Shown one piece after another: positions 10,337-20,274 of a stretch of DNA of 64,000 nucleotides. The position numbers and the translations under genes are program-made. The notes beneath the pieces are model-generated. The model had not been told where the DNA came from. It saw only the letters and a program-made list of their open reading frames with translations, and searched no databases. Within the stretch, counting starts at the first letter, position 1, and each line of letters begins with the position of its first letter. The stretch is from Fodinisporobacter ferrooxydans. Lineage in GTDB: Bacteria; Bacillota; Bacilli; Tumebacillales; MYW30-H2. The stretch spans positions 4,233,501 to 4,297,500 of the forward strand of contig NZ_CP089291.1 in NCBI RefSeq assembly GCF_022818495.1, given 5' to 3'.

Positions 10337-11755
10337 CTACGGCGATAACGTCGTCACCGGGCAAGCTTCCCCGAACAAAGATGACAGTCGCCCCAATTCG
10401 AACGACGAACGATCTTTAGCCGATTGCAGTTTTTCCTGTGTTTGTGCCGCTGCCCGTTCATCCGATTCCGACGCTTTGGCGGTTTCCCCATCCGGCTGAA
10501 TCCCGAACAGACGGCACGCCATATCCATATTCTTTGCCGCATCCGCTTCTGTCGCCATTTGTTTCAACTGTACGATCGGATCCCGCAACAATTGGTTGAC
10601 AATGCTCATCGTGTGCTTTTGCAAGATTTTCTGCTCCCGCTCCGATAAACCGGGCAATTTGTTCAACAAACTATCCATAACCGACTCCTGAATGGCGATG
10701 CCCTTGCCGCGCATGGCAGTAATCAAAGGAATCACTTCCTGCTCATTCATCCACTGCCGGAAAGCGACCAGTTCCTCTGCAATGATCACGCCGATTTTCT
10801 CCGCTTCCCTTGCCCGCTCCTCAAGATTTGCCGCGATCACATGTTCCAAATCGTCAATATCATAGAGATAGACATTGTCCAATTTGTTCAAGTCCGGATC
10901 CAGATCCCGCGGAACGGCAATATCGATAAAAAACAGCGGGCGGTTCCGGCGTTTTTTCATAATGGCAGACACTTGCCCCCGTTCGACGACATACCCTTGC
11001 GAGCCGGTGGAACTGATGACGATATCCGCTTCTTGCAACGCCATATCCAAACGGCCCAAATCGAGAGCTTGGCCAAAAAAGCGGTCGGCCAGCTCTTGCG
11101 CCCGCTCATACGTACGATTGGCGACAAGAACTTTCGTTGCTCCGTTCGCATTTAAATGTTTGGCCGTCAATTCACTCATTTTGCCCGCTCCGATAATCAA
11201 CATCGTTTTGCCGCTCAATTCAGAAAAAATCTTCTTCGCCAACTCGACGGCAGCATAGCTGACCGATACGGCGTTTTGGCCGATCTGCGTCTCTGTATGT
11301 GCGCGTTTGCCGACTTCGACAGCCTTGCGAAACAGTGTATGAAAAATCGATCCAATACAGCCAAGTTCATGCGCCAGCTGATAGCTGTTGCGAACCTGTC
11401 CGAGTATCTGGGTTTCCCCCAAAACCATCGAATCAAGACCGGCACTGACGCGAAACAGATGGCGAACGGCATCCGAACCCGTATATATATAGGAATGGGA
11501 TGTGAAGGAATCACGATCCACACCCGCAAGCCGTGCGAGGAACCATTGGAAAAATTCCGTTCCTGCATGCAATGATGTTACCAATGCGTAAATCTCCGTC
11601 CGATTGCAGGTGGAGACGATGACACTTTCCAAAATCGAACGAGTCCCATGCAAATATGTCAAAGCTTCTCGCTGTGCTGTTTCTGACAGACTGAATTTTT
11701 CCCGCAATTCTACAGGCGCTGTACGATAATTCAGGCCGATGACCATGATATGCAT
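10337..11755 (-). CDS. hemA: Glutamyl-tRNA reductase
   Basis: HemA reduces glutamyl-tRNA(Glu) to glutamate-1-semialdehyde and is the entry step and usual control point of the C5 pathway. The catalytic cysteine is in VIVSTCNRTEIYAL and the NADPH-binding motif is LIIGAGKMSELTAKHL. The C-terminal dimerisation helix follows residue ~330. ATG 11755 begins the family-typical MHIMVIGLNYRTAPVE. AGGAG lies 11 bases upstream, and the extended frame to 11800 has no ribosome site. First gene of the hem operon. Confidence 0.94.
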   Translation of the reverse strand: MHIMVIGLNYRTAPVELREKFSLSETAQREALTYLHGTRSILESVIVSTCNRTEIYALVTSLHAGTEFFQWFLARLAGVDRDSFTSHSYIYTGSDAVRHLFRVSAGLDSMVLGETQILGQVRNSYQLAHELGCIGSIFHTLFRKAVEVGKRAHTETQIGQNAVSVSYAAVELAKKIFSELSGKTMLIIGAGKMSELTAKHLNANGATKVLVANRTYERAQELADRFFGQALDLGRLDMALQEADIVISSTGSQGYVVERGQVSAIMKKRRNRPLFFIDIAVPRDLDPDLNKLDNVYLYDIDDLEHVIAANLEERAREAEKIGVIIAEELVAFRQWMNEQEVIPLITAMRGKGIAIQESVMDSLLNKLPGLSEREQKILQKHTMSIVNQLLRDPIVQLKQMATEADAAKNMDMACRLFGIQPDGETAKASESDERAAAQTQEKLQSAKDRSSFELGRLSSLFGEACPVTTLSP

Positions 11756-11815
11756 CTGGCATTCAGCTCCTAACTCAATTAAATAATAATATTCGTCCAA
11801 AACTATAACACCGCT

Positions 11816-11834
11816 ATTATAGCATGGCTGTCAA
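11816..11834 (-). promoter_or_regulatory. Possible hem operon promoter region
   Basis: A perfect minus-strand TATAAT lies at 11821-11816, about 60 bp before hemA. No good -35 is 17 bp upstream of it. A perfect TTGACA (11834-11829) lies only 7 bp away and could instead pair with TGTTAT 18 bp downstream. Both readings place the start of transcription within 60 bp of hemA. Confidence 0.35.
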
Positions 11835-11971
11835 ATTCATCACATAATACAAAAAGACTATATTTTGAAATTATTTTGTACAAAGAATAAATATTGCAAA
11901 CATTATCAATAAAATTCTTGACTCTCTTTCGTCTCCCGAAGAAAATAAGATGCATGGGAGGGATTGATAGA

Positions 11972-12895
11972 ATGAAGTGGCGGTACTCCGGCATATTTGC
12001 CGACAGCATGTTGCTGCTTGTCACGCTTTTTTGGGGAGCAACCTTTGTATTGGTGCAAGATGCCATACATAAAGTTCCCGTATTCACGTTTCTGGCCATC
12101 CGTTTTTTCATGGCAGGCCTCTTGTTGTGGATCATCCAAATAGCCATGAACCGGGGCAAACCATCCACTTTCGACCGCAAAACAATCGGCAGCGGGATCA
12201 TGCTCGGCATTTGGCTGTTTGCAGGTTATGCGTTTCAAACATTTGGATTGCTTTATACAACTCCGGCCAAAGCCGGATTTATCACTGGCTTGTCAGTGGT
12301 TTTGGTGCCGATATTGTCGTTTTGGATTTTACGGCAGCCGATTCATCGCTACATGGTGACCGGGATCATCCTTGCCACAATCGGATTGGGAATGCTAAGT
12401 TTTCACTCGGATTTCTCCATGAATATCGGGGACGTATTGGTATTTTTCTGTGCAATCGCATTTGCCATGCAAATTACACTGACCGGAAAATATGCCGGTA
12501 CGGGAAACTCCATGAATTTGGCGATTCTGCAAATCCTGACAGTCGCTGTTCTGAGCGGAATCGCTGCCGCCGCATTTGAACCATGGCGCAATACACTGCG
12601 GCCTACCGTACTATTCCAGACAGAAGTCTGGGTTGCGTTTGTCATCTGTGCCGTTTTTGCTACCGCTTTTGCGTTTTTTGCCCAGACGTATTTTCAGCAA
12701 TACACGACAACTTCCCACACGGCCTTGATATTCACCTGTGAACCGGTGTTCGCAGCTTTGACTTCCTGGATTTGGATTCATGAACAATTTACCTGGAAGA
12801 CGCTCAGCGGCTGTCTGTTCATTTTGTTCGGCATGTTCGTATCGGAAGGATACACGATTTGGCTGCAAAAACAACCCGCAGACTCAGAAACGTAA
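11972..12895 (+). CDS. EamA/DMT-family transporter
   Basis: The 307-residue protein has about ten hydrophobic helices in two EamA repeats (first from SMLLLVTLFWGATFVLVQ, second from GDVLVFFCAIAFAMQI), typical of drug/metabolite exporters. ATG 11972 is chosen over an upstream frame because GGGAGGG sits 9 bases before it. It is transcribed divergently from hemA and convergently with engB, and takes the place that ysxD has in B. subtilis. The substrate cannot be deduced. Confidence 0.82.
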   Translation: MKWRYSGIFADSMLLLVTLFWGATFVLVQDAIHKVPVFTFLAIRFFMAGLLLWIIQIAMNRGKPSTFDRKTIGSGIMLGIWLFAGYAFQTFGLLYTTPAKAGFITGLSVVLVPILSFWILRQPIHRYMVTGIILATIGLGMLSFHSDFSMNIGDVLVFFCAIAFAMQITLTGKYAGTGNSMNLAILQILTVAVLSGIAAAAFEPWRNTLRPTVLFQTEVWVAFVICAVFATAFAFFAQTYFQQYTTTSHTALIFTCEPVFAALTSWIWIHEQFTWKTLSGCLFILFGMFVSEGYTIWLQKQPADSET

Positions 12896-12962
12896 TGAGT
12901 CGCGGGCTGTCATTGTACATGTTTCCCTACATTATTCACCGATTTTGCCGCTATTTGCCGTT

Positions 12963-13607
12963 TTATCCCTCTATCGTCTCCACCGCTGAAGCATGTGCGT
13001 CTACGTCTGCAACTGTCCCTGCACCAAACAGAAATTGTTCAAACATCTGCCATGCCTCATCTTTACCAACGCCTGTTTCGGAAGAAAACACTTGCACTTG
13101 TGCATGTTTTTCCATTCCCAAAGTTTGTTTGATGATTTTCACGTGCTTTTGCCATTGTCCCTTCGAGATCTTGTCCGCTTTTGTGGCAATGACAGCTGTC
13201 GGCACATGAAAATGGGAAAGCCACTGGTACATCTGCACATCCTCTTTGGAAGGAGCATGACGGATATCGACCAATTGAATCACCGCGCGCAGCGGTCCCC
13301 GTTTGCTCAAATAGCGCTCAATCATTTTTCCCCATTGCTCTTTTTGCGATTTGGATACTTTTGCATATCCGTATCCGGGCAAATCCACCAGATGGAATTG
13401 CTGATTGATAAGGAAAAAGTTGATCGTTTGCGTTTTTCCCGGCTTGCTGGAGACACGGGCGACATTGCGACGATTTAACATTTTATTGATCAAAGAGGAT
13501 TTCCCGACATTGGAGCGGCCAACCAGCGCAATTTCCGGCATGGATACATCTGGATACTGCTCGGGCTTGACCGCACTTATGATAAATTCAACCGATTTAA
13601 TGATCAT
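12963..13607 (-). CDS. engB: Ribosome biogenesis GTPase EngB/YsxC
   Basis: EngB is an essential GTPase for late 50S assembly. G motifs are in order: [12 protein letters not shown] (G1), [11 protein letters not shown] (G2), DLPGYGYA (G3), ATKADK (G4). ATG 13607 begins [19 protein letters not shown] as in homologues. An imperfect copy of the same start (MKSVEFT) lies seven codons upstream at 13628 and could be an alternative start. Length is 214 aa. Downstream of lon, as in Bacillus. Confidence 0.92.
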   Translation of the reverse strand: MIIKSVEFIISAVKPEQYPDVSMPEIALVGRSNVGKSSLINKMLNRRNVARVSSKPGKTQTINFFLINQQFHLVDLPGYGYAKVSKSQKEQWGKMIERYLSKRGPLRAVIQLVDIRHAPSKEDVQMYQWLSHFHVPTAVIATKADKISKGQWQKHVKIIKQTLGMEKHAQVQVFSSETGVGKDEAWQMFEQFLFGAGTVADVDAHASAVETIEG

Positions 13608-13687
13608 TGTAAATTCCACACTTTTCATAATTTCATTCTGGTACGAAGAACCGCGCAACAACCGTCTGTTTGTTCAAACAGATGCAG

Positions 13688-13737
13688 GGATTTAAAGCTT
13701 CTCCATCAAAAATTTTTGACAGAGAAGCCCAAATCCC
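13688..13737. repeat. 50-bp inverted repeat between lon and engB
   Basis: Arms GGGATTT..GCTTCTC and GAGAAGC..AAATCCC flank a self-complementary centre (TCAAAAATTTTTGA), so almost the whole 50 bp can fold as a hairpin or cruciform. There is no T run on either side, so it does not look like a simple terminator. It could be an mRNA processing or stability element between lon and engB. Confidence 0.6.
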
Positions 13738-13801
13738 GTAGCTGTCGTTGAAAAATCAATCTCAGTTATGTTGATAAAATAGTTGACAAAATACCTATTT
13801 G

Positions 13802-16201
13802 TCAATTCAGATGCGTCGGATGTTGGATATGGTGGTCTGCTTCTTCCGGCGGTACCAAAGAAAGAGAGGAATCTGCCGGTACCAACGCTTCTTCCAACAC
13901 TTGATCCATATGTTCCACCGGTACGAAAGTCAGCGCCCGCCGTACGGAATCCGGGATTTCCGGCAAGTCCTTCTCGTTTTCTTTCGGTATGATGATTTTT
14001 TTCACACCTGCGCGATGGGCACCCAGACATTTTTCCTTTAAGCCGCCAATGGCAAGTACCCGGCCACGCAGCGTAATTTCTCCTGTCATGGCAACATCCC
14101 GATGTACAGGCCGGCTGGATAAGGCAGAAGCCAACGCTGTCGCCATCGTGATGCCCGCAGACGGGCCGTCCTTGGGAATGGCTCCTTCCGGAAAATGAAT
14201 ATGGATATCTTTCGTTTCCGTAAAATCCGGTTTAATCCCTAACTCATGCGCCCGGGAACGGATATAACTGAGTGCTGCCTGTGCAGATTCCTTCATGACA
14301 TCGCCAAGCTTACCTGTTAAAATCAGTTTGCCTTTCCCCGCAGTCACAGTCACTTCCACTTGCAGCGTGTCTCCGCCCACTTCTGTCCATGCCAGCCCGG
14401 TAACAATTCCAATCTGGTCTTCTTGCTCGATCATGCCGTAGTGAAAGCGGGCAGGGCCGAGAAACCCATCAAGATTTTTAGCGTTGACCGCTACTTTTTT
14501 CTTTTCACCTGTCACGATCATTTTTGCCGCTTTCCGGCATACAGTCGCCACTTGCCGCTCCAGGTTGCGCACACCGGCCTCGCGGGTGTATTCCCGAATC
14601 ATCCGCAGTATCGCTTCATCCGAGACCGTCAACTTATCCTTCCCGAGTCCATGTGCTTCCAATTGTTTGGGCAGCAAGTGGCGGGTGATGATTTTTTGTT
14701 TCTCCAACTCCGTGTATCCAGGGATTGTGATCAATTCCATCCGGTCCAAAAGCGGGCGGGGTATATATTGAACCACATTGGCAGTCGTTATGAACATGAC
14801 GTTTGACAAATCATACGGGACTTCAATGTAATGATCGCTAAACGTATGGTTTTGTTCCGGATCCAATACTTCCAACAATGCAGAAGCCGGATCCCCGCGG
14901 AAATCCTGGCTCATCTTGTCGATTTCATCCAACAAAATGACCGGATTTGTCACACCGGCGGTTTTCATCGCATGGATGATACGCCCCGGCAGCGCTCCTA
15001 CATATGTGCGCCGATGTCCGCGAATCTCCGCCTCATCGCGAACGCCGCCAAGAGAGATCCGGACAAATTTGCGATTTAGGGATTTGGCGATGGATTTGCC
15101 CAAGGATGTTTTCCCAACGCCTGGAGGACCGGCAAGACAGAGAATCGGTCCGCGCAGCTGATTGACCAATTTTTGCACCGCCAAATACTCTACGATCCGT
15201 TCTTTTACTTTTTCCAACCCGTAATGTTCTTCATCCAAAATCAATTGGGTACGTTCCAGGTCGATCCCGATGGAATCTTCTTTCTCCCATGGCAATCCGA
15301 GCAGCCAATCGATATATGTCCGGATCACCGATCCTTCTGCAGAAGTCGCCGGCATTTTTTCAAGCCGGTCGATTTCTTTTGCAACTTTTTGTTTGACTTC
15401 ATCCGGCATATTCATTTGTTCCAGCTTTGTTCTCAATTCCTCGACTTCGCCGGCCCTTCCTTCTTTATCACCCAACTCTTTTTGAATCGCTTTGAGCTGC
15501 TCCCGCAAGTAATATTCTTTCTGTGTTTTTTCCATCTGTTTGCGAACACGCTGACTGATTTTACGTTCCAATTCCAAAATCTCGCGTTCGTCAGATAAAA
15601 ACTTCAGCAATATTTGCAAACGTTTTTTAATATCCGATGACTCCAGAATCGCCTGTTTATCTTTGATTTTTAATGATAAATGGGAAGCGATCGCATCCGC
15701 AAGCCTTCCCGGATCTTCCAAATCCTGTACGGATGCCAGTATTTCTTGCGTAATCTTTTTGGACAGCTTGATATATTGCTCAAACTGTTGCAAAACCGTC
15801 CGCATCAACGCTTCTACTTCCGGATCCTGGACGTTTGTTTCCTGCAACAAGTCTGTTTCCACGATATAACATTCTGCTGTTTCTAAAAAATGAACGATCT
15901 TTGCCCGTTGCAGTCCCTCGACAAGCACCCGTATTGTTCCATTGGGCAGCTTCAGCATTTGCTTGATTTTTGCAATCGTGCCGATTGGATAAATATCATC
16001 CGTACCTGGCTCATCTATATTTGTTTCAATTTGTGAAGATAACAGAATCATTCCTTCATCTACCATTGCGCGTTCCAACGCTTTGACCGATTTTTCCCGG
16101 CCAACATCCAAATGCAAGACCATTGACGGATAGACCAAAAGCCCACGTAAAGGCAAGAGCGGCAAAGTGCGTCTGAGTTCGTCATGATTTGTATCAGTCA
16201 T
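13802..16201 (-). CDS. lon: ATP-dependent protease Lon (LonA)
   Basis: Lon degrades misfolded and regulatory proteins in the cytoplasm. The N-terminal substrate domain ([15 protein letters not shown]) is followed by a coiled-coil region. Walker A is [13 protein letters not shown] and the protease domain has [15 protein letters not shown] with the catalytic serine and [13 protein letters not shown] with the lysine. ATG 16201 starts [11 protein letters not shown] behind GGGTGG, giving 799 aa. The open frame extends upstream but crosses the promoter and terminator. Confidence 0.95.
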   Translation of the reverse strand: MTDTNHDELRRTLPLLPLRGLLVYPSMVLHLDVGREKSVKALERAMVDEGMILLSSQIETNIDEPGTDDIYPIGTIAKIKQMLKLPNGTIRVLVEGLQRAKIVHFLETAECYIVETDLLQETNVQDPEVEALMRTVLQQFEQYIKLSKKITQEILASVQDLEDPGRLADAIASHLSLKIKDKQAILESSDIKKRLQILLKFLSDEREILELERKISQRVRKQMEKTQKEYYLREQLKAIQKELGDKEGRAGEVEELRTKLEQMNMPDEVKQKVAKEIDRLEKMPATSAEGSVIRTYIDWLLGLPWEKEDSIGIDLERTQLILDEEHYGLEKVKERIVEYLAVQKLVNQLRGPILCLAGPPGVGKTSLGKSIAKSLNRKFVRISLGGVRDEAEIRGHRRTYVGALPGRIIHAMKTAGVTNPVILLDEIDKMSQDFRGDPASALLEVLDPEQNHTFSDHYIEVPYDLSNVMFITTANVVQYIPRPLLDRMELITIPGYTELEKQKIITRHLLPKQLEAHGLGKDKLTVSDEAILRMIREYTREAGVRNLERQVATVCRKAAKMIVTGEKKKVAVNAKNLDGFLGPARFHYGMIEQEDQIGIVTGLAWTEVGGDTLQVEVTVTAGKGKLILTGKLGDVMKESAQAALSYIRSRAHELGIKPDFTETKDIHIHFPEGAIPKDGPSAGITMATALASALSSRPVHRDVAMTGEITLRGRVLAIGGLKEKCLGAHRAGVKKIIIPKENEKDLPEIPDSVRRALTFVPVEHMDQVLEEALVPADSSLSLVPPEEADHHIQHPTHLN

Positions 16202-16268
16202 AGATCCACCCCCAAGAAAAACGAAATCAAACAAATAACCAAACCTTTTCCATACGAATATGAACTTT

Positions 16269-16298
16269 ATTGTACTAAATATTTCTTTGATTTGTCTA
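16269..16298 (-). promoter_or_regulatory. Sigma-A promoter of lon
   Basis: On the minus strand TAGACA (16298-16293), 18 bp spacer, TACAAT (16274-16269). The site lies between the lonB terminator and the lon start, ~70 bp upstream of the ATG. No CtsR-like tandem heptamer is seen near it. Confidence 0.65.
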
Positions 16299-16339
16299 AT
16301 CATATGCGAAAGATTCCATTCTGGAATCCATGGTTTACG

Positions 16340-16369
16340 TACAAAAGGAAAGGCACCTTCACAGGTGCC
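16340..16369 (-). terminator. Intrinsic terminator after lonB
   Basis: GGCACCT and AGGTGCC form a perfect 7-bp stem with a 4-base loop, followed in the minus transcript by TTTCCTTTTG. It separates lonB from the lon promoter. Confidence 0.8.
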
Positions 16370-16418
16370 CGCGATAAAGTATGACAGGCGTTCTCGCAAA
16401 ACCGTTCATTTTTCCCTT

Positions 16419-18119
16419 TTACAACGGCTTGACGTTCATCACAGGTGATGCGGTCAATCGTTCCGCCGTCGGCAATAATCCTGTACTTACTTCCTGTTGT
16501 TCCTCATATACAAATACTTGGGAAATGACTTCATCGATATGATCAACCGGGATAATTTGAATATCCTTGATGGATGCAAACATCGCCTGCCAATTTTCTC
16601 TGGGAATAATCACGCGAGTCGCTCCTGCCAATCGAGCCGCTTCAATTTTGGCGATGACACCGCCGATCGGTCTTACAAAACCACGGATACTTATCTCCCC
16701 AGTCATCGCAACCCGATTATCGACGGGGATGTTCCGGATTGCGGAATAAATTGCAGTCGCCATGGTAATTCCGGCAGATGGGCCGTCGACTGGTATGCCG
16801 CCCGGAAAATTGACATGCAAATCAAAATCTCTTGGATTGATGTCTGCCGTTCGATTCAATACAGTCAACACATTTTCAATGCTGTTTTTCGCCATGCTTT
16901 TCCGCCGCATCGTTCGTTGCCCGCCACCGAGCTGTTCCTCCTCCACAACGCCTGTGATGCTGATTTTTCCTTCACCGAGTTTGGCCGCTTGCGTCGCCGT
17001 CACTTCCACTTCCAGCAACATGCCAACATTCGGACCGGAAACTGCCAATCCATTGACGACACCCACTTGCGGATAGTCGGGAACTTTTTTCTCCGGCCGA
17101 GGAGAAATCTGGCTATTGTGAACCACCCATTCCATATCGCCGGCTGTTATTTCCGAGCGGTTTTCTGATAAGACTACGCCTGCTGCAATTTGCACCGTAT
17201 TGACCGCTTCCCGTCCGTTGGTGGCATATCGTTGCACAACGTTAACAGCATCCTCAGTAATCGGCATATGTATTTTGCTTGCGGCATTGCGTACAATCGT
17301 TCCGATTTCAGCCATCGTCAGTGGCCGGAAAAAAATTTCTACGCAACGGGAACGAATCGCCGGCGGGATCTCCTCCGGTGTCCGGGTTGTTGCACCAACC
17401 AGTCGAAAATCTGCCGGCAAACCGTTTTGGAAAATATCGTGAATATGTGTTGGTATCGCATTGTCTTCCGAATTGTAATAGGCGCTATCGAGAAAGACTC
17501 TCCGGTCTTCCAAAACTTTCAAAAGTTTATTCATCTGTATCGGATGCAATTCGCCAATCTCGTCGATAAACAGGATTCCGCCATGCGCCTTTGTTACAGC
17601 ACCCGGTTTTGGCTGTGGTATGCCAGCCACTCCCATGGCGCCGGCACCTTGATAAATCGGATCATGCACACTTCCGATCAGAGGATCTGCGATTCCGCGT
17701 TCATCAAAACGCGCCGTAGTTGCATCGATTTCATGAAATTTCGCATCGCTGCGAAAAGGGGAAGCAGGATTTTTCTTTGCTTCCTCCAAAACAAGACGTG
17801 CAACAGCTGTCTTGCCGACCCCCGGCGGTCCATATACGATTACGTGCTGGGGGTTGGAACCGCACAAGGCCGCACGCAACGCTTTCAGTCCGTCTGTTTG
17901 ACCGACAATTTCCTCAAATGTTGCCGGACGTGTTTTCTCCGCTAACGGTTCTGTCAACGAAATGGTACGTAATTTTCGTAATTTATCCAACTCTTTTTTC
18001 GATTCCCGTTCTACCGCTGAGCGATTGTTCTGTTGTGATTTTAAAAGATTCCAAAAATACAGCCCGATCACGACAGCGAAGAATACCTGAATCAAGTTTA
18101 CTATTGCTCCTAAACTCAT
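16419..18119 (-). CDS. lonB: Lon-like protease LonB
   Basis: LonB is a Lon-family protease of endospore formers, linked to forespore sigma-factor control in B. subtilis. A single N-terminal membrane helix (VNLIQVFFAVVIGLYFWNLL) anchors it. It lacks the Lon N-domain. Walker A is [13 protein letters not shown] and the catalytic serine is in [17 protein letters not shown] 18119 has GGAGGG 7 bases upstream. A GTG one codon earlier is possible. Length is 566 aa. Between clpX and lon as in Bacillus. Confidence 0.93.
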   Translation of the reverse strand: MSLGAIVNLIQVFFAVVIGLYFWNLLKSQQNNRSAVERESKKELDKLRKLRTISLTEPLAEKTRPATFEEIVGQTDGLKALRAALCGSNPQHVIVYGPPGVGKTAVARLVLEEAKKNPASPFRSDAKFHEIDATTARFDERGIADPLIGSVHDPIYQGAGAMGVAGIPQPKPGAVTKAHGGILFIDEIGELHPIQMNKLLKVLEDRRVFLDSAYYNSEDNAIPTHIHDIFQNGLPADFRLVGATTRTPEEIPPAIRSRCVEIFFRPLTMAEIGTIVRNAASKIHMPITEDAVNVVQRYATNGREAVNTVQIAAGVVLSENRSEITAGDMEWVVHNSQISPRPEKKVPDYPQVGVVNGLAVSGPNVGMLLEVEVTATQAAKLGEGKISITGVVEEEQLGGGQRTMRRKSMAKNSIENVLTVLNRTADINPRDFDLHVNFPGGIPVDGPSAGITMATAIYSAIRNIPVDNRVAMTGEISIRGFVRPIGGVIAKIEAARLAGATRVIIPRENWQAMFASIKDIQIIPVDHIDEVISQVFVYEEQQEVSTGLLPTAERLTASPVMNVKPL

Positions 18120-18174
18120 CACGGCACCCTCCTCACCTATGCATTCACTGTCTTTAGTATGTCCGACTGTACAT

Positions 18175-18216
18175 AAAATAAAACACCTACATTCATTCTC
18201 TGGATGAATGTAGGTG
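18175..18216 (-). terminator. Intrinsic terminator after clpX
   Basis: CACCTACATTCAT and ATGAATGTAGGTG form a perfect 13-bp stem, followed in the minus transcript by TTTTATTTTA. Strong rho-independent terminator between clpX and lonB. Confidence 0.88.
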
Positions 18217-18248
18217 CGAACCCGCCATCGATAGGATGTGAACGAGTA

Positions 18249-19511
18249 TTATGCAGTTTCTTCTTTTTTCTTTTTCCGGCCGTCCGCTGTCCACAGAACA
18301 GGCGCTTCTTTGCTGACTACTGTCTCTCTCGTGATCACACATTTTTGAACATCCTCACGAGATGGCAGTTCATACATGACATCCAGCATGATGCCTTCAA
18401 TAATGGCACGCAGACCGCGAGCGCCCGTATTGCGCTTGATCGCTTCTTTGGCGATCTCTGTCAGCGCATCATCGGTAAATTCCAATGTTACATCGTCCAT
18501 TTCCAAAAGCTTTTGATATTGTTTGACAAGTGCGTTCTTCGGCTCTTGTAAAATCCGCTTCAACGCAATTTCGTCCAACGCTTCCAATGTCGTCACAACT
18601 GGCAAACGACCGATGAATTCAGGAATTAATCCATATTTCAGGAGATCTTCCGGCAGGACTTTTGTAAGCAGTTCACTTGGTTTCAAGTCTTTTTGCGCTT
18701 CTGCATCCGTACCGAAACCAATCACTTTTTTGCCCAGCCGGCGCTTGATAATCATATCGATGCCGTCAAACGCACCGCCGCAAATGAACAGAATATTCGT
18801 CGTATCAATTTGTATAAACTCCTGGTGCGGGTGTTTCCGTCCGCCTTGCGGAGGAACACTTGCAACAGTGCCTTCAAGAATCTTCAACAATGCCTGCTGG
18901 ACGCCTTCGCCTGATACATCGCGGGTAATCGACGGATTTTCCGATTTGCGGGCGATTTTATCGATTTCATCGATATAGATAATGCCCTTTTCCGCCTTTT
19001 CCACATCGTAATCGGCTGCCTGGATCAACTTCAACAAAATATTTTCCACGTCTTCACCGACATAACCTGCTTCCGTCAATGAAGTCGCATCGGCAATTGC
19101 AAAAGGCACATTCAAAATTCTGGCAAGTGTTTGCGCCAATAGTGTCTTGCCGCTTCCCGTTGGACCAATCAACAAAATATTGCTTTTGGACAATTCTACA
19201 TCTTCCGTCTTTTGGTTGCCATTGATCCGTTTATAATGGTTGTACACGGCAACTGCCAAAGACTTTTTGGCCGTATCCTGTCCAATCACGTATTGATCGA
19301 GAATGGAGCGGATTTCCGTAGGCTTCGGAATATCTTTTAATTCAAATTCTTCTTCTTCACCCAACTCTTCTTCCACGATTTCATTGCAGAGTTCGATACA
19401 CTCATCACAAATATATACGCCAGGCCCTGCCACCAATTTACGTACTTGATCCTGTGTCTTGCCGCAAAATGAGCATTTGAGTTGGCCTTTATCATCTGTA
19501 AATTTAAACAT
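18249..19511 (-). CDS. clpX: ATP-dependent Clp protease ATP-binding subunit ClpX
   Basis: ClpX unfolds substrates for ClpP. The N-terminal zinc-binding domain has two CxxC pairs ([14 protein letters not shown]). Walker A is [12 protein letters not shown] and the ClpP-docking loop IGF is in [10 protein letters not shown]. Length is 420 aa, normal. It follows clpP by 12 bp, so the two subunits of the protease are probably co-transcribed here, unlike in B. subtilis. Confidence 0.95.
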   Translation of the reverse strand: MFKFTDDKGQLKCSFCGKTQDQVRKLVAGPGVYICDECIELCNEIVEEELGEEEEFELKDIPKPTEIRSILDQYVIGQDTAKKSLAVAVYNHYKRINGNQKTEDVELSKSNILLIGPTGSGKTLLAQTLARILNVPFAIADATSLTEAGYVGEDVENILLKLIQAADYDVEKAEKGIIYIDEIDKIARKSENPSITRDVSGEGVQQALLKILEGTVASVPPQGGRKHPHQEFIQIDTTNILFICGGAFDGIDMIIKRRLGKKVIGFGTDAEAQKDLKPSELLTKVLPEDLLKYGLIPEFIGRLPVVTTLEALDEIALKRILQEPKNALVKQYQKLLEMDDVTLEFTDDALTEIAKEAIKRNTGARGLRAIIEGIMLDVMYELPSREDVQKCVITRETVVSKEAPVLWTADGRKKKKEETA

Positions 19512-19523
19512 CAGGCACCCTCC

Positions 19524-20111
19524 TTACTTTCCGTCTACTCTATCGATCACCCGATCGATCAATCCATACGCCCGTGCTTCTTCGGCAGTCATCCAATTGT
19601 CACGGTCTACATCTTTTGCAATGCGCTCGAGAGGTTGCCCTGTCCGTTCTGCATAGATCCGGTTTAATTTTTCGCGAGTTTTGATAATCCATTCTGCGTG
19701 AATTTTAATATCTGCCGCTTGCCCGCTAATACCGCCAAGTGGTTGATGAATCATGATTTCACTATTCGGCAATGCGTAACGCTTACCTTGCTCGCCAGCC
19801 ATCAAAAGAAAGGAGCCCATACTGGCTGCAAGACCGACACATATTGTAGAAACAGCAGGCTTTATAAATTGCATTGTATCATAAATTGCCATGCCAGCGG
19901 TAACCGAACCACCAGGACTATTGATATACAAGCTGATATCCTTTTCCGGGTCTTCCGCAGCCAAGAATAACAATTGTGCGACAACCGCATTCGCTACATC
20001 ATCGTCAATCTCGGTGCCAAGCAGAATAATTCGGTCTTTCAATAATCGGGAATAAATATCGTACGCCCTTTCGCCGCGATTCGTCTGTTCGATTACATAT
20101 GGAACAAACAT
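19524..20111 (-). CDS. clpP: ATP-dependent Clp protease proteolytic subunit ClpP
   Basis: Serine protease subunit of ClpXP. The catalytic triad is visible: Ser in [14 protein letters not shown], His in [11 protein letters not shown], Asp in [13 protein letters not shown]. Length is 195 aa. AAAGGAG lies 11 bases before ATG 20111. It lies between tig and clpX, and no CtsR tandem heptamer is seen upstream. Confidence 0.95.
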   Translation of the reverse strand: MFVPYVIEQTNRGERAYDIYSRLLKDRIILLGTEIDDDVANAVVAQLLFLAAEDPEKDISLYINSPGGSVTAGMAIYDTMQFIKPAVSTICVGLAASMGSFLLMAGEQGKRYALPNSEIMIHQPLGGISGQAADIKIHAEWIIKTREKLNRIYAERTGQPLERIAKDVDRDNWMTAEEARAYGLIDRVIDRVDGK

Positions 20112-20200
20112 GATTCAGTCAACTCCTTTCACTCCACGGTGCAGCCACACGTGACATTCCGTCGTTCCATCGGGAATCTTGTCGAAAATCCCATATTGCC

Positions 20201-20232
20201 AAAACAAGGCACTATATAATCAGTGCCTTGTC
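20201..20232 (-). terminator. Intrinsic terminator after tig
   Basis: ACAAGGCACT and AGTGCCTTGT form a perfect 10-bp stem with an 8-base loop, then a short TTTT in the minus transcript. It separates tig from clpP. Confidence 0.7.
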
Positions 20233-20274
20233 CCTTTTCACTATTTCCAGATGGTGAACTTAATATAACATATA

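Noticed and set aside
12877-12907. Hairpin at the end of the EamA gene as a terminator
   Set aside because: The stem is good but contains a bulge and no T run follows, so termination is not supported.
13802-16399. Longer lon frame starting at 16399
   Set aside because: The extra 66 codons cross the lonB terminator and lon promoter. The supported start with ribosome site is 16201.
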